A stretch of 64,000 nt of DNA from positions 62,001 to 126,000 of the forward strand of contig NZ_JANTYS010000007.1 of assembly GCF_024808255.1 (NCBI RefSeq), read 5' to 3'. Made by a program: the position numbers and the translations under genes. The notes under the pieces are model-generated. The model ran no database searches and had not been told where the DNA came from. It was given only the letters and a program-made list of their open reading frames with translations. Below are positions 16,775 through 26,795 of the stretch, one piece after another; position 1 is the stretch's first letter; the number at the start of each line of letters is the position of its first letter. Source of the stretch: Mucilaginibacter dorajii (GTDB lineage Bacteria; Bacteroidota; Bacteroidia; Sphingobacteriales; Sphingobacteriaceae).

Positions 16775-17197
16775 ATGCAAATACATCAACAAGCTATCCG
16801 CCTTAGAGAACGTAAGCGGGGTTTTCATTTGATTACCGGCGAAGTGCTGCAGGCTATTCCGCAAATTGCGAATATCAGGGTTGGTATGATGCAGGTTTTT
16901 ATTCAGCACACATCGGCATCGCTTACCATCAATGAAAATGCCGACCCGACCGTGAGGATGGATTTTGAGATGTACTTTAATAAAGCTGTACCCGAGAACG
17001 ACCCGGATTACCGGCACGATGACGAGGGCAGCGATGATATGCCTGCGCATTTAAAAGCGGCCATGCTGGGCAGTTCGGTAACAGTGCCCATCCGTAATGG
17101 CAGACCCGCATTTGGCACCTGGCAGGGTATTTACCTTTGCGAACACCGCAACTATGGCGGTAACCGCGATTTGGTTATCACCATTTGGGGCGAATAA
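16775..17197 (+). CDS. yjbQ: YjbQ family protein (UPF0047)
   Basis: This 140-residue protein carries the YjbQ signatures: QHTSASLTINENADPTVRMD (residues about 44-63), HDDEGSDDMPAHLKAAMLGSS (about 81-101) and GTWQGIYLCEHR (about 113-124). The conserved His residues form the metal-binding site in known structures. Family members can show weak thiamine-phosphate synthase activity, but the physiological role is unresolved. It is cytosolic and of normal length, starting at ATG. It stands alone, with repeats upstream and a peptidase gene 110 bp downstream. Confidence 0.92.
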   Translation: MQIHQQAIRLRERKRGFHLITGEVLQAIPQIANIRVGMMQVFIQHTSASLTINENADPTVRMDFEMYFNKAVPENDPDYRHDDEGSDDMPAHLKAAMLGSSVTVPIRNGRPAFGTWQGIYLCEHRNYGGNRDLVITIWGE

Positions 17198-17307
17198 GGG
17201 TTTCCCTGAAACACACCTTCCTGTCACAATCATAACGGTATAAGCGCTTTAATTATCAGTTTCACAAATTAAATGCCTTTATTTGCGCCTTTATTATTGA
17301 CTGATCA

Positions 17308-19269
17308 ATGCGTTATTTAAAACTGAACAACATTTTATGTGCTGTTGGATTGCTGGCTATGGCAAATCCATCATCGGCACAAACCGATTCGATCAAGTAT
17401 GATCACCAGGATCTATTTGGTCCTATCACCTGGCCGGTAACCGGGCAGGGCACACGCTCAAACAGCGGCAAACCTTCGCCAACCTACTGGCAAAACCGTG
17501 CCGACTACCAGATCAAAGCGGCGCTTAACGAAGGTAAAGACACCACCATTACCGGCGAAGTAAACATCACTTATACCAACAATAGCCCCGATCAACTGGA
17601 TTACCTTTGGTTACAACTGGATCAAAACCTTTTCAGACCAGACTCGCGTGGTGCAGCTGTTACACCTTACAGCGGCGACCGTTTTGACGTTCGTGGCTTT
17701 AGTCGTGGTGGTTATCATATTGCCTCCGTTGAGGTTACCTACAAAGGCGAAACCTATAAAGTTACCCCGGTAATTACCGACGCCCGCATGCAATTGCGCC
17801 TAAATACGCCTATGGATGGCAAGGGCGAAAAGATCTCAGTAAAGATCAATTACGATTTCGCGATCCCTTTTTATGGTGCAGATCGCATGGGCCGCAAAAA
17901 ATTTAAACAAGGCTACGTTTATGAAATTGCCCAGTGGTACCCACGCATGTGCGTTTATGACGATGTAGAAGGCTGGAACACCCTACCCTATATGGGCCTT
18001 GGCGAGTTTTACTGCGAGTATGGCGATTTTGATTATTACATAACCGCGCCTGCCAACATGATAGTAGTAGGTAGTGGTGATTTGCAAAACCCCGAAGAGG
18101 TTTTGACTCCTGCACAGCTTGCCCGCCTGGCCGAAGCAAAGGCCAGTGATAAAACAGTTACCATTATTACAGAACGCGAAGTTGGCAAAGCAGCCACCCG
18201 TCCGTTTAAAGGTACCTTAACCTGGCACTATAAAATGCAAAACACCCGCGATATTGCCTGGGGCGCTTCAAACGCCTTTATATGGGATGCCGCTAAGGTT
18301 AATTTCCCGTCAGGTCGTAAAGGAATCGCCATGTCGGCATACCCGGTTGAAAGCTCGGGTGTAGATAGCTGGGGCAGGTCAACAGAGTATTTGAAAAACA
18401 GCATGGAAATTTATTCAAAAGCTTATTTTGAATATCCATGGAACTCGGCAGTAAATGTATCAGGCGTGGCTTTGGGTATGGAATACCCTGGTGCTATATT
18501 TTGTTTAAATAACCTTAAGAAAGGTCAGCTTTGGGGCGATGTTACCCACGAGATTGGGCACAATTGGTTTCCGATGATTGTTGGCTCAAACGAGCGAAAA
18601 TACATGTGGATGGATGAAGGGTTCAATACTTTTATCAATGAATACGCCTCACAACAGTTCAACAACGGCGAATATAACGATACCACCAAACAGGCACAGC
18701 ACATTTTAGGAAGCTACCGCCATAGTAAAGATCCGTTGATGACAGCGCCAGAAGCTATCGGCCTGAATGATTATGGTCAGTATTATATTAAAACCGCTTT
18801 GGGCATGGATATACTACGTAATGTGGTGTTAGGCCCCGAGCGTTTTGACTATGCTTTTCACGAATACATCAAAAACTGGGCTTTTAAACACCCGCTGCCT
18901 TATGACCTTTTCCGCGCCATGAACGATGCCAGCGGCGAAGATTTGAACTGGTTTTGGAAAGCCTGGTTTACCACCACATGGAAACTTGACCAGGGCATTA
19001 CCAGCGTAAAATACATTGATGACAATGCCGCTCATGGCTCATTGATCACCATTACCAATTATGAAAAAATGGCGATGCCTGTTGATATGAAAATAACCCA
19101 GGCCAACGGTAAAACCGAAATATTGCACCTGCCAGTTAACGTATGGCAACGCGGCGGCATCTGGACGTTTAAATATCCATCAACCGCACCCATCAAATCT
19201 ATCGTGATAGATCCTGAGCACGAACTGCCTGATGTTAATTTGAAAAATAACGTTTATTACGGGGAGTAG
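17308..19269 (+). CDS. Secreted M1 family metallopeptidase
   Basis: This 653-residue protein has a signal peptide ([16 protein letters not shown]). The zinc-binding motif HEIGH is at 414-418, and E437 in WMDEGFNTF is the third ligand, the normal M1 spacing. Upstream, [10 protein letters not shown] is the equivalent of the GAMEN exopeptidase motif, here with VALGMEYPG, as in periplasmic Bacteroidota M1 enzymes. It is likely a periplasmic aminopeptidase acting on peptides. It is followed by a strong intrinsic terminator (19302-19336) and is probably monocistronic. Confidence 0.92.
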   Translation: MRYLKLNNILCAVGLLAMANPSSAQTDSIKYDHQDLFGPITWPVTGQGTRSNSGKPSPTYWQNRADYQIKAALNEGKDTTITGEVNITYTNNSPDQLDYLWLQLDQNLFRPDSRGAAVTPYSGDRFDVRGFSRGGYHIASVEVTYKGETYKVTPVITDARMQLRLNTPMDGKGEKISVKINYDFAIPFYGADRMGRKKFKQGYVYEIAQWYPRMCVYDDVEGWNTLPYMGLGEFYCEYGDFDYYITAPANMIVVGSGDLQNPEEVLTPAQLARLAEAKASDKTVTIITEREVGKAATRPFKGTLTWHYKMQNTRDIAWGASNAFIWDAAKVNFPSGRKGIAMSAYPVESSGVDSWGRSTEYLKNSMEIYSKAYFEYPWNSAVNVSGVALGMEYPGAIFCLNNLKKGQLWGDVTHEIGHNWFPMIVGSNERKYMWMDEGFNTFINEYASQQFNNGEYNDTTKQAQHILGSYRHSKDPLMTAPEAIGLNDYGQYYIKTALGMDILRNVVLGPERFDYAFHEYIKNWAFKHPLPYDLFRAMNDASGEDLNWFWKAWFTTTWKLDQGITSVKYIDDNAAHGSLITITNYEKMAMPVDMKITQANGKTEILHLPVNVWQRGGIWTFKYPSTAPIKSIVIDPEHELPDVNLKNNVYYGE

Positions 19270-19301
19270 TTAATTAGTGATTTATTGAATTATTGAATGT
19301 T

Positions 19302-19336
19302 AAAAAGCGATGGGTTTGGGCTCATCGCTTTTTTTG
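19302..19336 (+). terminator. Intrinsic terminator after M1 peptidase
   Basis: AAAAAGCGATGGG, a short loop, then CTCATCGCTTTTTTT form a GC-containing stem followed by a run of seven Ts, 32 bp after the stop codon of the peptidase gene. Confidence 0.8.
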
Positions 19337-19459
19337 TAATTATTGAATTACTTGGTAGCTACTTAAAAATGGATTTTTGAAAATAGCATCGTTTAAAACA
19401 CCGTCAATGCCTTTGTAAAATCCGCAGACGGTGAAGGGGAAAATGACGTAAAAGATTTG

Positions 19460-19514
19460 CCATCCTGAGGAACGTGTTTTACAATACGTAATGATCGTTC
19501 CTCCCCGCAATGAC
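19460..19514. repeat. Degenerate copy of the GTCATTGCGAGG palindromic repeat
   Basis: CCATCCTGAGGAACG at the left and CGTTCCTCCCCGCAATGACG at the right form an imperfect inverted pair. The right arm read on the minus strand (GTCATTGCGGGGAGGAACG) resembles the arms at 10273 and 60131. Confidence 0.55.
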
Positions 19515-19542
19515 GACCTTTTTTGTTACGGGGCATTACTAA

Positions 19543-19588
19543 TAATACAAAAGGCCCGCATGTGAAACACGCAGGCCTTTTGTATTAT
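19543..19588. terminator. Bidirectional terminator-like hairpin
   Basis: AATACAAAAGGCCCGC and GCAGGCCTTTTGTATT form a long stem with one bulge. T-rich arms on both strands allow it to work in both directions. It sits 14 bp past the stop of the minus-strand porin gene (19602). Confidence 0.75.
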
Positions 19589-19601
19589 AAATATCTTTCA
19601 A

Positions 19602-21083
19602 TTAAAAGGTATACCCTAAAGTAAGGAAGGCATTGTTGTTAGTTTTACTAAGCGCTGCCGATGGGCTTGAGGCACCAATCTCATAAGGGTAAACAGTTTG
19701 ATTGCCGCTCAGGTGGGCGTAAGTTGCATCAATATAATAGTTGCCAAAACGTACACCAATACCACCGGTAACGGTTTTAATATCGCTGCCATTTTCCTTT
19801 AATGGACTGCCTTGTATGCTATAGCCGCCACGCAGGTAAAACATATTGGTTACACGCGCTTCGGCACCTACGTGCGCATTGATGGTTGAACGGTACAGCG
19901 CTTTGATGTTGTTATTATCAAAAGTGGCATCGTAGCTATCGTTGCTGCTCAGGTGAGTTGTTTTGTAATCGATGTAGTCAACATCGCCAGAAATAAAACC
20001 GTATTTACCAATAAATATAGCCGCGCCACCGGTTAATTTTAAAGGCGTACGCAGGTTATAGGATAATTGATAATCCTGGGGACCGTTGGCAAAATTGCTG
20101 CCGTTATTGAATTTAGTAGCCAGGCTTTCCTGGTACAAATCATCAATACTATAAAAAGTTGGCGAAGTAAAGGTAAAGCCTAAACGTACGGCGTTAACCG
20201 GTTTGTAAATTACCCCTAACTTAATGTTACCGCCAGAGCCTTTGGTAACCTGGTTTTGAATATAACCCGAATTAAAACCCACGTTTGCATCGTTACCGTT
20301 AACAAGGATACTTGCGGTACCCGTTTCGTTAAATACGCTGTAGGAGTTGTAACGAAGATCGGACAGGGAAACACCCACGCCGATGTATAATTTATTGCTG
20401 TAGTTAGCACCAAAGGCCAGGTTAACTTCTGATTGGCCGCCGGTGCGTACCGCGTTACTTGATTGATCTACCGTGCCAAAAGCGTTTCGGCGGTATTCTG
20501 AGCCCCCGCCGGTTGTGGCGTAGCTGTCAATAAGGTTATGCTGATAGGCCCATGATTCAAGACTTCCATCGGGGATAGTGGCGCCATCGCCATTGGCAAG
20601 CTTTGCATAATAATCGCCTATGGAGTTTGATGCGTTTTTGCCTCCATAGCTAATATTTTCGTAAAAATTGTTGGTACGGGCGTAAGCTGCACCGTAATTG
20701 ATGCTTAGCCAGCCTTTGCCTTTATCCCTCCCTTTTGGTGTACTTAACTGCTGGTAAATAACTACCCCGGCATTATTAAAGTTGATGTTGTTTTTGCTGG
20801 CCGTACCAAACTGCCCAAGGTAAGTTGAGTTTACTTTTGATCCATCGTACTCGGGCGTGATGCTTATTTCCGAGTGGGTAAAAAAGCCAAGGCCGGCGGG
20901 GTTACCACTTATTGAACTCAGATCGCCGCCAACGGCTGTACCTGCATTACCAATGCCTTTTATGCGCGATGTAGACCCGGTTTGAAAAGTGCTGAAGCGG
21001 ATAGCATCCTGCGAATATTGAGCAAAACTATCTTTAGTAATTGCTACTATAGCAATCACAGTTAGTAAATATTTAATCTTCAT
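19602..21083 (-). CDS. FadL/OMPP1/TodX-type outer membrane porin
   Basis: This 493-residue protein has a signal peptide ending near SFAQ (residues 19-22). The mature N-terminus contains DAIRFSTFQTGSTSRIKGIGNAGTAVGGDLSSISGNPAGLGFF. The GNPAGL segment is the family landmark, comparable to NPA in FadL. The rest has alternating beta strands and ends LTLGYTF with the terminal aromatic residue expected of an outer membrane barrel. FadL-type proteins take up hydrophobic compounds. It is followed by a terminator and lies 26 bp downstream of the lipoprotein gene at 21110-22012, with which it may be co-transcribed. Confidence 0.85.
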   Translation of the reverse strand: MKIKYLLTVIAIVAITKDSFAQYSQDAIRFSTFQTGSTSRIKGIGNAGTAVGGDLSSISGNPAGLGFFTHSEISITPEYDGSKVNSTYLGQFGTASKNNINFNNAGVVIYQQLSTPKGRDKGKGWLSINYGAAYARTNNFYENISYGGKNASNSIGDYYAKLANGDGATIPDGSLESWAYQHNLIDSYATTGGGSEYRRNAFGTVDQSSNAVRTGGQSEVNLAFGANYSNKLYIGVGVSLSDLRYNSYSVFNETGTASILVNGNDANVGFNSGYIQNQVTKGSGGNIKLGVIYKPVNAVRLGFTFTSPTFYSIDDLYQESLATKFNNGSNFANGPQDYQLSYNLRTPLKLTGGAAIFIGKYGFISGDVDYIDYKTTHLSSNDSYDATFDNNNIKALYRSTINAHVGAEARVTNMFYLRGGYSIQGSPLKENGSDIKTVTGGIGVRFGNYYIDATYAHLSGNQTVYPYEIGASSPSAALSKTNNNAFLTLGYTF

Positions 21084-21109
21084 AGATTTAGATTTAAGCT
21101 TAGATAAAA

Positions 21110-22012
21110 TTATGGTCTAACTGGTCGGCCGCCACCACCGCCGCCTCCGCCACCACCGCTGCTTGATCCGCTTGAGCTTGATGAGCTTGGGGCAGGCGCA
21201 GGTGATGAAGATTGTGTACGTTCAACAGGTTGAAATGCCGGCCTGGTATCGGCTTGCCTTACCGGGCGGTTATCGCGTGAGTAGCTTGCGTTGTTGTTAT
21301 TGTTGTTGCCACGTGTTATGTTATCCGTATTGGTGCGGTTTCCGCGACCACCCGGCACGTAGCCAATACCTGTCCTGGTAGGTGTACCTGTAGCTACACC
21401 CGGCCTTACCGAGCGGGTATAAGCAGCTGCCTGGCCAGTACCGCTAAACGGACTCCCAGTACCACGCACCGGACGAGGGGTACCAACGGTTACATAACCA
21501 ACACGACCGCCGCCACCATAATATCCGCCGCCATAATAACCACCGTAGCCAGAACCCCAGCCGTTATAATAGCCTAAGCCCCAACCGCCGTAGCCATAAC
21601 CAAGCCCCCAGCTGCCTAAGCCCCAGCCGCCGTAACCGTATGGCGAATAGCCATAGCCGTATGGGCCGTAATTAAAATCTAAACCAAAACCACTATTGTA
21701 GTATGGATTGCTATAGCCGTAATATAAATTATCGTAATAACTGAATGGAGAGTAATAGCTGAAACGGTTTATGCGCGATGCATAATCATCGTAATAAAAA
21801 TAGTCGTCATCATCTTCTGCCTGCTGTGCCGCGTAGTTTGCATCACTTTGGTTGTAAACGGGTTGCGTAGCATACACCGGTTCATCAGCGGCTTTGGCGT
21901 TTGAAAAATAAACGTCATCGTTACTGGCAACGGTGGCAAGCTTTTGGGTGGAGCAGGAACTCAACGCAAGCGCGCTGATGAGAAAAATTCCTATTGTGAT
22001 ATTCCGTTTCAT
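21110..22012 (-). CDS. Gly/Tyr-rich lipoprotein
   Basis: This 300-residue protein has a lipoprotein signal (ISALALSSC, Cys20). Then comes an acidic Tyr/Asp segment ([15 protein letters not shown]), a region of Tyr-Gly-Asn-Trp repeats ([21 protein letters not shown]) and a low-complexity tail of Ser and nine or more consecutive Gly. No enzymatic domain is visible. The composition resembles structural or biofilm-type surface proteins. GC-rich codons for the Gly runs make it prone to slippage. It is divergent from proS and probably shares transcription with the FadL-like porin downstream. Confidence 0.75.
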   Translation of the reverse strand: MKRNITIGIFLISALALSSCSTQKLATVASNDDVYFSNAKAADEPVYATQPVYNQSDANYAAQQAEDDDDYFYYDDYASRINRFSYYSPFSYYDNLYYGYSNPYYNSGFGLDFNYGPYGYGYSPYGYGGWGLGSWGLGYGYGGWGLGYYNGWGSGYGGYYGGGYYGGGGRVGYVTVGTPRPVRGTGSPFSGTGQAAAYTRSVRPGVATGTPTRTGIGYVPGGRGNRTNTDNITRGNNNNNNASYSRDNRPVRQADTRPAFQPVERTQSSSPAPAPSSSSSSGSSSGGGGGGGGGGRPVRP

Positions 22013-22056
22013 GTGCAGGTATATAAAAGTTCAGATACGAATAAGTTTTAAATTTA

Positions 22057-22064
22057 TAAATTTG
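22057..22064 (+). promoter_or_regulatory. Candidate -7 box for proS
   Basis: TAAATTTG matches the Bacteroidota TAnnTTTG consensus and lies 49 bp before the proS ATG. No clear -33 element is present. Confidence 0.35.
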
Positions 22065-22112
22065 GGCGCAATATACAATAATTGCAAGGTCATAAATTCT
22101 ATTCCAATCAAT

Positions 22113-23585
22113 ATGAGCAAAGGTGTTATTAGTAAAGACGAAGATTATTCGCAATGGTTTAACGACTTAGTAATTAAATCTGACATGGCCGAATATTCGC
22201 CGGTTAGGGGCTGTATGATCATCAAACCGTACGGTTATTCTATATGGGAAAAGATCCAGGCAGTTCTCGATGGCATGTTTAAAGATACAGGCCACAGCAA
22301 CGCCTATTTCCCGCTTTTAATACCCAAAAGTTTTTTCAGTAAAGAGGCCAGCCACGTTGATGGTTTTGCAAAGGAATGTGCCGTTGTTACTCACTATCGC
22401 CTAAAAAACGATGGCAATGGCAATATTATAGTTGATGAGGATGCCAAGCTGGAAGAAGAACTGATCATTCGCCCAACATCAGAAACCATTATCTGGAACA
22501 CCTATAAGGGCTGGATTCAATCATACCGCGATTTGCCTATTTTAGTTAATCAATGGGCCAACGTAATGCGCTGGGAAATGCGTACCCGCTTGTTTTTACG
22601 TACCAGCGAATTTTTATGGCAGGAAGGCCATACCGCGCATGCTACATCAGAAGAAGCCATAGCCGAAACCGAACAAATGCTAAACGTATATGCTGATTTT
22701 GCCGAAAACTGGATGGCATTACCCGTAGTAAAAGGCCGTAAAACCGCCAACGAGCGTTTTGCAGGGGCTTTGGATACCTATTGCATCGAGGCATTAATGC
22801 AGGATGGTAAAGCCTTGCAGGCAGGCACATCGCACTTTTTGGGTCAAAATTTTGCCAAAGCGTTTGATGTGAAGTTTACCACCCGCGATAACAAACAGGA
22901 TTTTGTTTGGGCAACCTCATGGGGGGTATCAACCCGTTTGATAGGGGCCTTGATTATGGCCCATAGCGATGATGCCGGCCTGGTATTGCCACCAAAACTG
23001 GCCCCAATACAGGTTGTTGTGGTACCTATTTACAAGCACCAGGAAGAACTGGATAATATAACAGCCTATGTAGATGGCCTTAAAAAAGAACTGAAGACGA
23101 AAGGCATCTCGGTTAAATTTGACAACCGAGATACCCACCGCCCGGGAGCTAAGTTTGCCGAGTATGAATTGAAAGGCGTACCATTACGCGTAGCCATTGG
23201 CAGCCGTGATATGACAAACGGTACGGTTGAACTGGCCCGCAGGGATACCAAAACCAAAGAAACTGTAAATCAAGAAGGTTTGGCCCAGCATATTGAAGGT
23301 TTATTAGAAGAAATTCAAAACAACATCTACAAAAAAGCCTTCGATTTCCGTGCCGAAAACACCACTGAGGTTGATACCTATGATGAGTTTAAACGCATGC
23401 TGGATGAACAGCCAGGCTTCCTGAGCGCCCATTGGGACGGTACGCCAGAAACCGAACAAAAGATAAAAGAGGAAACTAAAGCGACAATCCGTTGCATACC
23501 TTTGGATAACAAACAGGAAGAAGGCAAATGTATTTTAACGGGAGCACCTTCAAAACAAAGAGTATTATTTGCAAGAGCATATTAG
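22113..23585 (+). CDS. proS: Proline--tRNA ligase (archaeal/eukaryal type)
   Basis: The protein is 490 residues from ATG 22113 ([16 protein letters not shown]). The open frame extends 60 codons further upstream, but that part overlaps the divergent lipoprotein gene and is not family-like. Class II motifs: motif 1 region [21 protein letters not shown], motif 2 [26 protein letters not shown], motif 3 [24 protein letters not shown]. There is no editing insert between motifs 2 and 3. The C-terminal extension ends RVLFARAY, with a terminal Tyr as in the ProS type 3 group. It charges tRNA-Pro. Confidence 0.95.
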   Translation: MSKGVISKDEDYSQWFNDLVIKSDMAEYSPVRGCMIIKPYGYSIWEKIQAVLDGMFKDTGHSNAYFPLLIPKSFFSKEASHVDGFAKECAVVTHYRLKNDGNGNIIVDEDAKLEEELIIRPTSETIIWNTYKGWIQSYRDLPILVNQWANVMRWEMRTRLFLRTSEFLWQEGHTAHATSEEAIAETEQMLNVYADFAENWMALPVVKGRKTANERFAGALDTYCIEALMQDGKALQAGTSHFLGQNFAKAFDVKFTTRDNKQDFVWATSWGVSTRLIGALIMAHSDDAGLVLPPKLAPIQVVVVPIYKHQEELDNITAYVDGLKKELKTKGISVKFDNRDTHRPGAKFAEYELKGVPLRVAIGSRDMTNGTVELARRDTKTKETVNQEGLAQHIEGLLEEIQNNIYKKAFDFRAENTTEVDTYDEFKRMLDEQPGFLSAHWDGTPETEQKIKEETKATIRCIPLDNKQEEGKCILTGAPSKQRVLFARAY

Positions 23586-23748
23586 CCCCCCAGCCCCCTG
23601 AAGGGGGAGTTTTTGATTGGCAGCTTTGATTACCAATCGAATTTATTGGGCTTTAATTTGATAATCCTTCCCTAAAGGATAATGTTAACAGGTCTCTTTT
23701 TAGGGAAAGAGGCACATCCAAAAATCCCCCTTTAGGGGGTTAGGGGGC
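23586..23748. repeat. G-rich inverted repeat filling the proS-downstream gap
   Basis: The whole intergenic segment is bounded by GCCCCCCAGCCCCCTGAAG on the left and CTTTAGGGGGTTAGGGGGC on the right, an inverted pair. The right arm abuts the ATG at 23749. Single arms of the same family lie inside the TIGR02757 gene at 25361-25390 and 25744-25763. Confidence 0.8.
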
Positions 23749-24888
23749 ATGAAATTCGCAACTAAAGCAATACACGCCGGGCAGGAGCCCGATCCAACTA
23801 CAGGCGCTATTATGACGCCGATATACCAGACATCTACTTATTGGCAAAAATCGCCGGGGGATAATAAGGGCTATGAGTACTCACGTGGTACCAACCCTAC
23901 CCGTAAAGCGCTGGAAGATTGTTTGGCGGCATTGGAGAACGCTAAATTCGGACTGGCATTTTCAAGCGGCATGGGCGCTACAGACGCGGTTATGAAACTG
24001 CTTGCACCGGGCGATGAAGTAATTACCGGTAACGATCTTTACGGAGGATCATACCGCATCTTTACCAAGATTTATGCTAACTACGGCATCAAGTTCCATT
24101 TTTTGGATCTTTCAAACCCGGAGATCATTCGCGAGTATACCAATGATAAAACCAAACTGGTTTGGATAGAAACGCCTACCAATCCAACCATGCAAATTGT
24201 GGATATAGCCGCTATTGGCAAAATAACCAAAGAGAAAAATTTACTTTTTGTTGTCGATAATACTTTTGCTTCGCCGTACCTGCAAAACCCTATTGATCTG
24301 GGTGCCGATGTAGTCATGCACTCGGTAACCAAATACATTGGCGGCCATAGCGATGTGGTAATGGGCGCGCTGATGCTGAACGACGAGGAACTGTATAAAA
24401 GACTTTGGTTTATTTACAATGCCTGCGGTGCCACCCCTGGCCCTATGGATAGCTTTTTAGTGCTCAGGGGCATTAAAACACTGCACCTGCGCATGAAAGC
24501 CCATTGCGAAAATGGCAGGCAGATAGCCGAGTTTTTGAAGACTCACCCCAAGGTAGAAAAGATCTACTGGCCGGGCTTTACAGACCATCCAAATCACGAA
24601 GTTGCCAAAAAGCAAATGCTTGATTTTGGCGGCATGATCAGTATTGTGCTGAAAGGTGCCGATTTACAGGAAACCTTCCGCATCGCATCCTCATTTAAAG
24701 TTTTTGCCCTGGCCGAATCATTGGGCGGCGTAGAATCATTAATCAACCACCCTGTAAGCATGACCCACGGATCGATCCCCAAAGCCGAACGCGAAAAAGC
24801 CGGCGTAGTAGATAACCTGCTGCGTTTAAGCGTAGGTGTAGAAGATATTGAGGATTTGCTGGAAGATATTAAGCAAGCACTTTCTTAG
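23749..24888 (+). CDS. Cystathionine gamma-synthase/lyase family PLP enzyme
   Basis: This 379-residue protein is a trans-sulfuration enzyme of the Cys/Met metabolism PLP family. Motifs: [13 protein letters not shown] (residues 44-56), [10 protein letters not shown] (72-81), the [12 protein letters not shown] segment with PLP-pairing D170, and the Schiff-base lysine K195 in [29 protein letters not shown] near the C-terminus is typical. Synthase (metB) and lyase (mccB/metC-like) cannot be separated by eye. The ATG immediately follows the right arm of a G-rich repeat, so no normal leader is visible. The next gene starts 36 bp downstream. Confidence 0.92.
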   Translation: MKFATKAIHAGQEPDPTTGAIMTPIYQTSTYWQKSPGDNKGYEYSRGTNPTRKALEDCLAALENAKFGLAFSSGMGATDAVMKLLAPGDEVITGNDLYGGSYRIFTKIYANYGIKFHFLDLSNPEIIREYTNDKTKLVWIETPTNPTMQIVDIAAIGKITKEKNLLFVVDNTFASPYLQNPIDLGADVVMHSVTKYIGGHSDVVMGALMLNDEELYKRLWFIYNACGATPGPMDSFLVLRGIKTLHLRMKAHCENGRQIAEFLKTHPKVEKIYWPGFTDHPNHEVAKKQMLDFGGMISIVLKGADLQETFRIASSFKVFALAESLGGVESLINHPVSMTHGSIPKAEREKAGVVDNLLRLSVGVEDIEDLLEDIKQALS

Positions 24889-24924
24889 TAACAAGTAGTT
24901 AGTAGCGAGTAGCAAGATTTTTGA

Positions 24925-25338
24925 ATGGATAATTGGATTCAAGAGGTTATATCGAAATGGCAGTCGGAGGGTGTTAAATTAAACCCTCCGGCAACTATTT
25001 CTGAAGTAGATGCCGTAGAGTCTTTTTTGAGTTTTAAGTTTCCAAACGATTTCAAGGAATTTTATTCACAGGCGAATGGGTTTAACGGGCTCGATTGGCA
25101 GGAACATATGTTTACCTTTTGGCCCTTGGAAATGATAGTTGAAGAATATAAAACTAATGGAAATAAAAACTTTGTAGGTTTTTCTGATTTCCTTTTGGCG
25201 AGTCATTTTATTGGCTTTAATAAAAATACTCCGGGCATTTTTAAATCATATTCCGAGGACGATAACGGCAAACATATTGCTGATTCTTTTGAAGAAGTAA
25301 TATCAATGATAAACTCCAGTAACGATAACATCTACTGA
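24925..25338 (+). CDS. SMI1/KNR4 (SUKH) domain protein
   Basis: This 137-residue protein has the SUKH-1 pattern: PPATISEVDAVESFLSFKFPNDFKEFYSQANGFNG, a central WPLEMIVEEY and later FIGFNKNTPGIFKSY. SUKH proteins often act as immunity proteins for nuclease toxins, but many are stand-alone with unknown roles. No toxin or secretion gene is adjacent. Its stop is followed after 1 bp by the start of the TIGR02757 gene, suggesting transcriptional coupling. Confidence 0.75.
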   Translation: MDNWIQEVISKWQSEGVKLNPPATISEVDAVESFLSFKFPNDFKEFYSQANGFNGLDWQEHMFTFWPLEMIVEEYKTNGNKNFVGFSDFLLASHFIGFNKNTPGIFKSYSEDDNGKHIADSFEEVISMINSSNDNIY

Positions 25339-25339
25339 T

Positions 25340-26191
25340 ATGTTTAACAATGCTAATCAAAAGCTCCCCCTTCAGGGGGCTGGGGGGCTACAGGCATTTT
25401 TGGAATCCAAAGTTGCCCAATACAATCGTCCCGAATTTATTGAGAATGATCCCATTGTGATCCCGCACCTGTTTAGTAAAAAGCAGGATATCGAGATCAT
25501 GGGCTTTTGGGCGGCTACGCTGGCCTGGGGGCAGCGGGTTACCATCATCAAAAAATGTAAGGAGCTTATAGCCCTGATGGATGGCGCGCCTTACGATTTC
25601 ATCATTAACCACGAAGAGCCAGATCTTAAAAAACTACTCAGCTTCAAACACCGCACTTTTAACGATATTGATACCCTGTACTTCATCAGCTTTTTCAGGC
25701 ATCATTATAAGAATTTTGATTCGCTGGAGGATGCGTTCATCCCGAAGCCCCCTAACCCCCTAAATGCGGAACAGTCGGTGAAAGCCGAAATCGCGCTCAA
25801 TCATTTCCGCTCCTATTTCTTTTCGTTGCCAGATTACCCCCATCGTACTAAAAAACATGTTTCCTCCCCCTTGCAAAAATCTACCTGCAAACGACTCAAC
25901 ATGTTTTTACGCTGGATGGTGCGCAAGGATGATGCCGGTGTTGACTTTGGCATATGGAACGGCATTAAACCTGCCAATCTGATTTGTCCGTTGGATTTAC
26001 ATGTAGATAGAGTTTCACGCAAGCTTCTTTTAATCACCCGCAAACAAACCGACTGGCAAACCGCCCTCGAACTCACCGAACGTCTGCGCCAGTTTGATCC
26101 GCTCGATCCTGTAAAGTATGATTTCGCTTTATTTGGATTAGGGATTGAAGAGCGCTGGGGGATAGAGGGAATACTGCCCAATTTTAGCTAA
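25340..26191 (+). CDS. TIGR02757 (DUF2400) family protein with repeat-derived insertions
   Basis: This 283-residue protein has the family core: VIPHLFSKKQDIEIMGFWAATLAWGQRVTIIKKCKELI, FKHRTFNDIDTLYFISFFRHHY, RTKKHVSSPLQKSTCKRLNMFLRWMVRKDDAGVDFGIWNGI and CPLDLHVDRVSRKL. I recall the family as conserved in Bacteroidota but of unknown function; the helical architecture resembles HhH DNA glycosylases. Residues about 7-16 (QKLPLQGAGG) and 134-142 (IPKPPNPLN) are encoded by G-rich dispersed repeats (25361-25390 and 25744-25763). The first replaces the expected short N-terminus; the second lies in a loop between helices. The frame is intact. Confidence 0.88.
   Translation: MFNNANQKLPLQGAGGLQAFLESKVAQYNRPEFIENDPIVIPHLFSKKQDIEIMGFWAATLAWGQRVTIIKKCKELIALMDGAPYDFIINHEEPDLKKLLSFKHRTFNDIDTLYFISFFRHHYKNFDSLEDAFIPKPPNPLNAEQSVKAEIALNHFRSYFFSLPDYPHRTKKHVSSPLQKSTCKRLNMFLRWMVRKDDAGVDFGIWNGIKPANLICPLDLHVDRVSRKLLLITRKQTDWQTALELTERLRQFDPLDPVKYDFALFGLGIEERWGIEGILPNFS
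25361..25390. repeat. G-rich repeat arm inside coding sequence
   Basis: AGCTCCCCCTTCAGGGGG followed by CTGGGGGGCT is the reverse complement of the left arm at 23586-23613. It is read in frame as [10 protein letters not shown] near the N-terminus of the TIGR02757 protein. Confidence 0.8.
25744..25763. repeat. G-rich repeat arm inside coding sequence (second)
   Basis: AGCCCCCTAACCCCCTAAAT, starting at about 25744, is the reverse complement of the right arm at 23730-23748 and is translated as KPPNPLN in the TIGR02757 gene. Confidence 0.75.
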
Positions 26192-26270
26192 GTCATCAAT
26201 ATTTAGCCTGAACTCTCATTTTGGCTTCGGGCTCAAAACTAAATACTTATGACATTAAAAGACTATCCAT

Positions 26271-26561
26271 TTAACTTTTTGTTTTTTCAACAACCACTAC
26301 AGCTGGCATCGGCTCTTCAACTCGCTCCATGCGCACTAAACGTCCGTCTTTAAAATAATAGTACATGTTTGCAACCACTCTTTGGGCGTCGGTTTCAACT
26401 ATCCTCTTATAAACAGATTTTCCTTGTGTAGCCTCAACAAGGCTTAAATTATATTTCTGCGACGCGGTGAATTCTGTTTCGCTCATGCCAATGGAGTACT
26501 GCTTAACCGCGCAACTTGCTAAAATAACCGACAGGAATAAAATAACGAATGTTTTTTTCAT
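26271..26561 (-). CDS. Small lipoprotein, unknown function
   Basis: The protein is 96 residues from ATG 26561 (MKKTFVILFLSVILASC); the longer frame adds 15 unlikely residues. The lipobox LASC places the acylated Cys at residue 17. The mature part contains GMSETEFTASQKYNLSLVEATQGKSVYKR and MYYYFKDGRLVRMERVEE. This resembles the SmpA/BamE-like or DUF-type outer membrane assembly lipoproteins in which GMSxxEF is followed by a YxF-DGxL strand. Resemblance to BamE is by pattern only. It stands alone, convergent with the TIGR02757 gene. Confidence 0.7.
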   Translation of the reverse strand: MKKTFVILFLSVILASCAVKQYSIGMSETEFTASQKYNLSLVEATQGKSVYKRIVETDAQRVVANMYYYFKDGRLVRMERVEEPMPAVVVVEKTKS

Positions 26562-26752
26562 AAGGTAAATGTGACCAGTTTTATAATACAATTTGTTTAA
26601 GTACATACGACTTATCCAACACAGAAAGGTTTACTTAACAATGGCCAATCGAGCGTTTATTTATTGGTTATAATGTTATTTTCGAGGGCAAATATATGTG
26701 TTATTGTTTGGGGAATTAAGTAAACAAAGCAATAATCACTATTCACAAATAG

Positions 26753-26795
26753 CTATCATTTTGATAAAACCTATCATTTTGATAGGCTTTATCAA
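26753..26795. promoter_or_regulatory. Tandem palindromes, possible operators
   Basis: CTATCATTTTGATA occurs twice with starts 18 bp apart (26753 and 26771); each unit is itself a palindrome (TATCA-TTT-TGATA). The segment 26761-26795 also folds as one stem (TTGATAAAACCTATCA against TGATAGGCTTTATCAA, one mismatch). It lies about 225 bp upstream of kup and 190 bp upstream of the lipoprotein gene. Confidence 0.5.

Noticed and set aside
24925-25338. Toxin-immunity cassette around the SUKH protein
   Set aside because: No toxin, nuclease domain or polymorphic-toxin secretion gene lies within reach; it appears to be an orphan SUKH gene.
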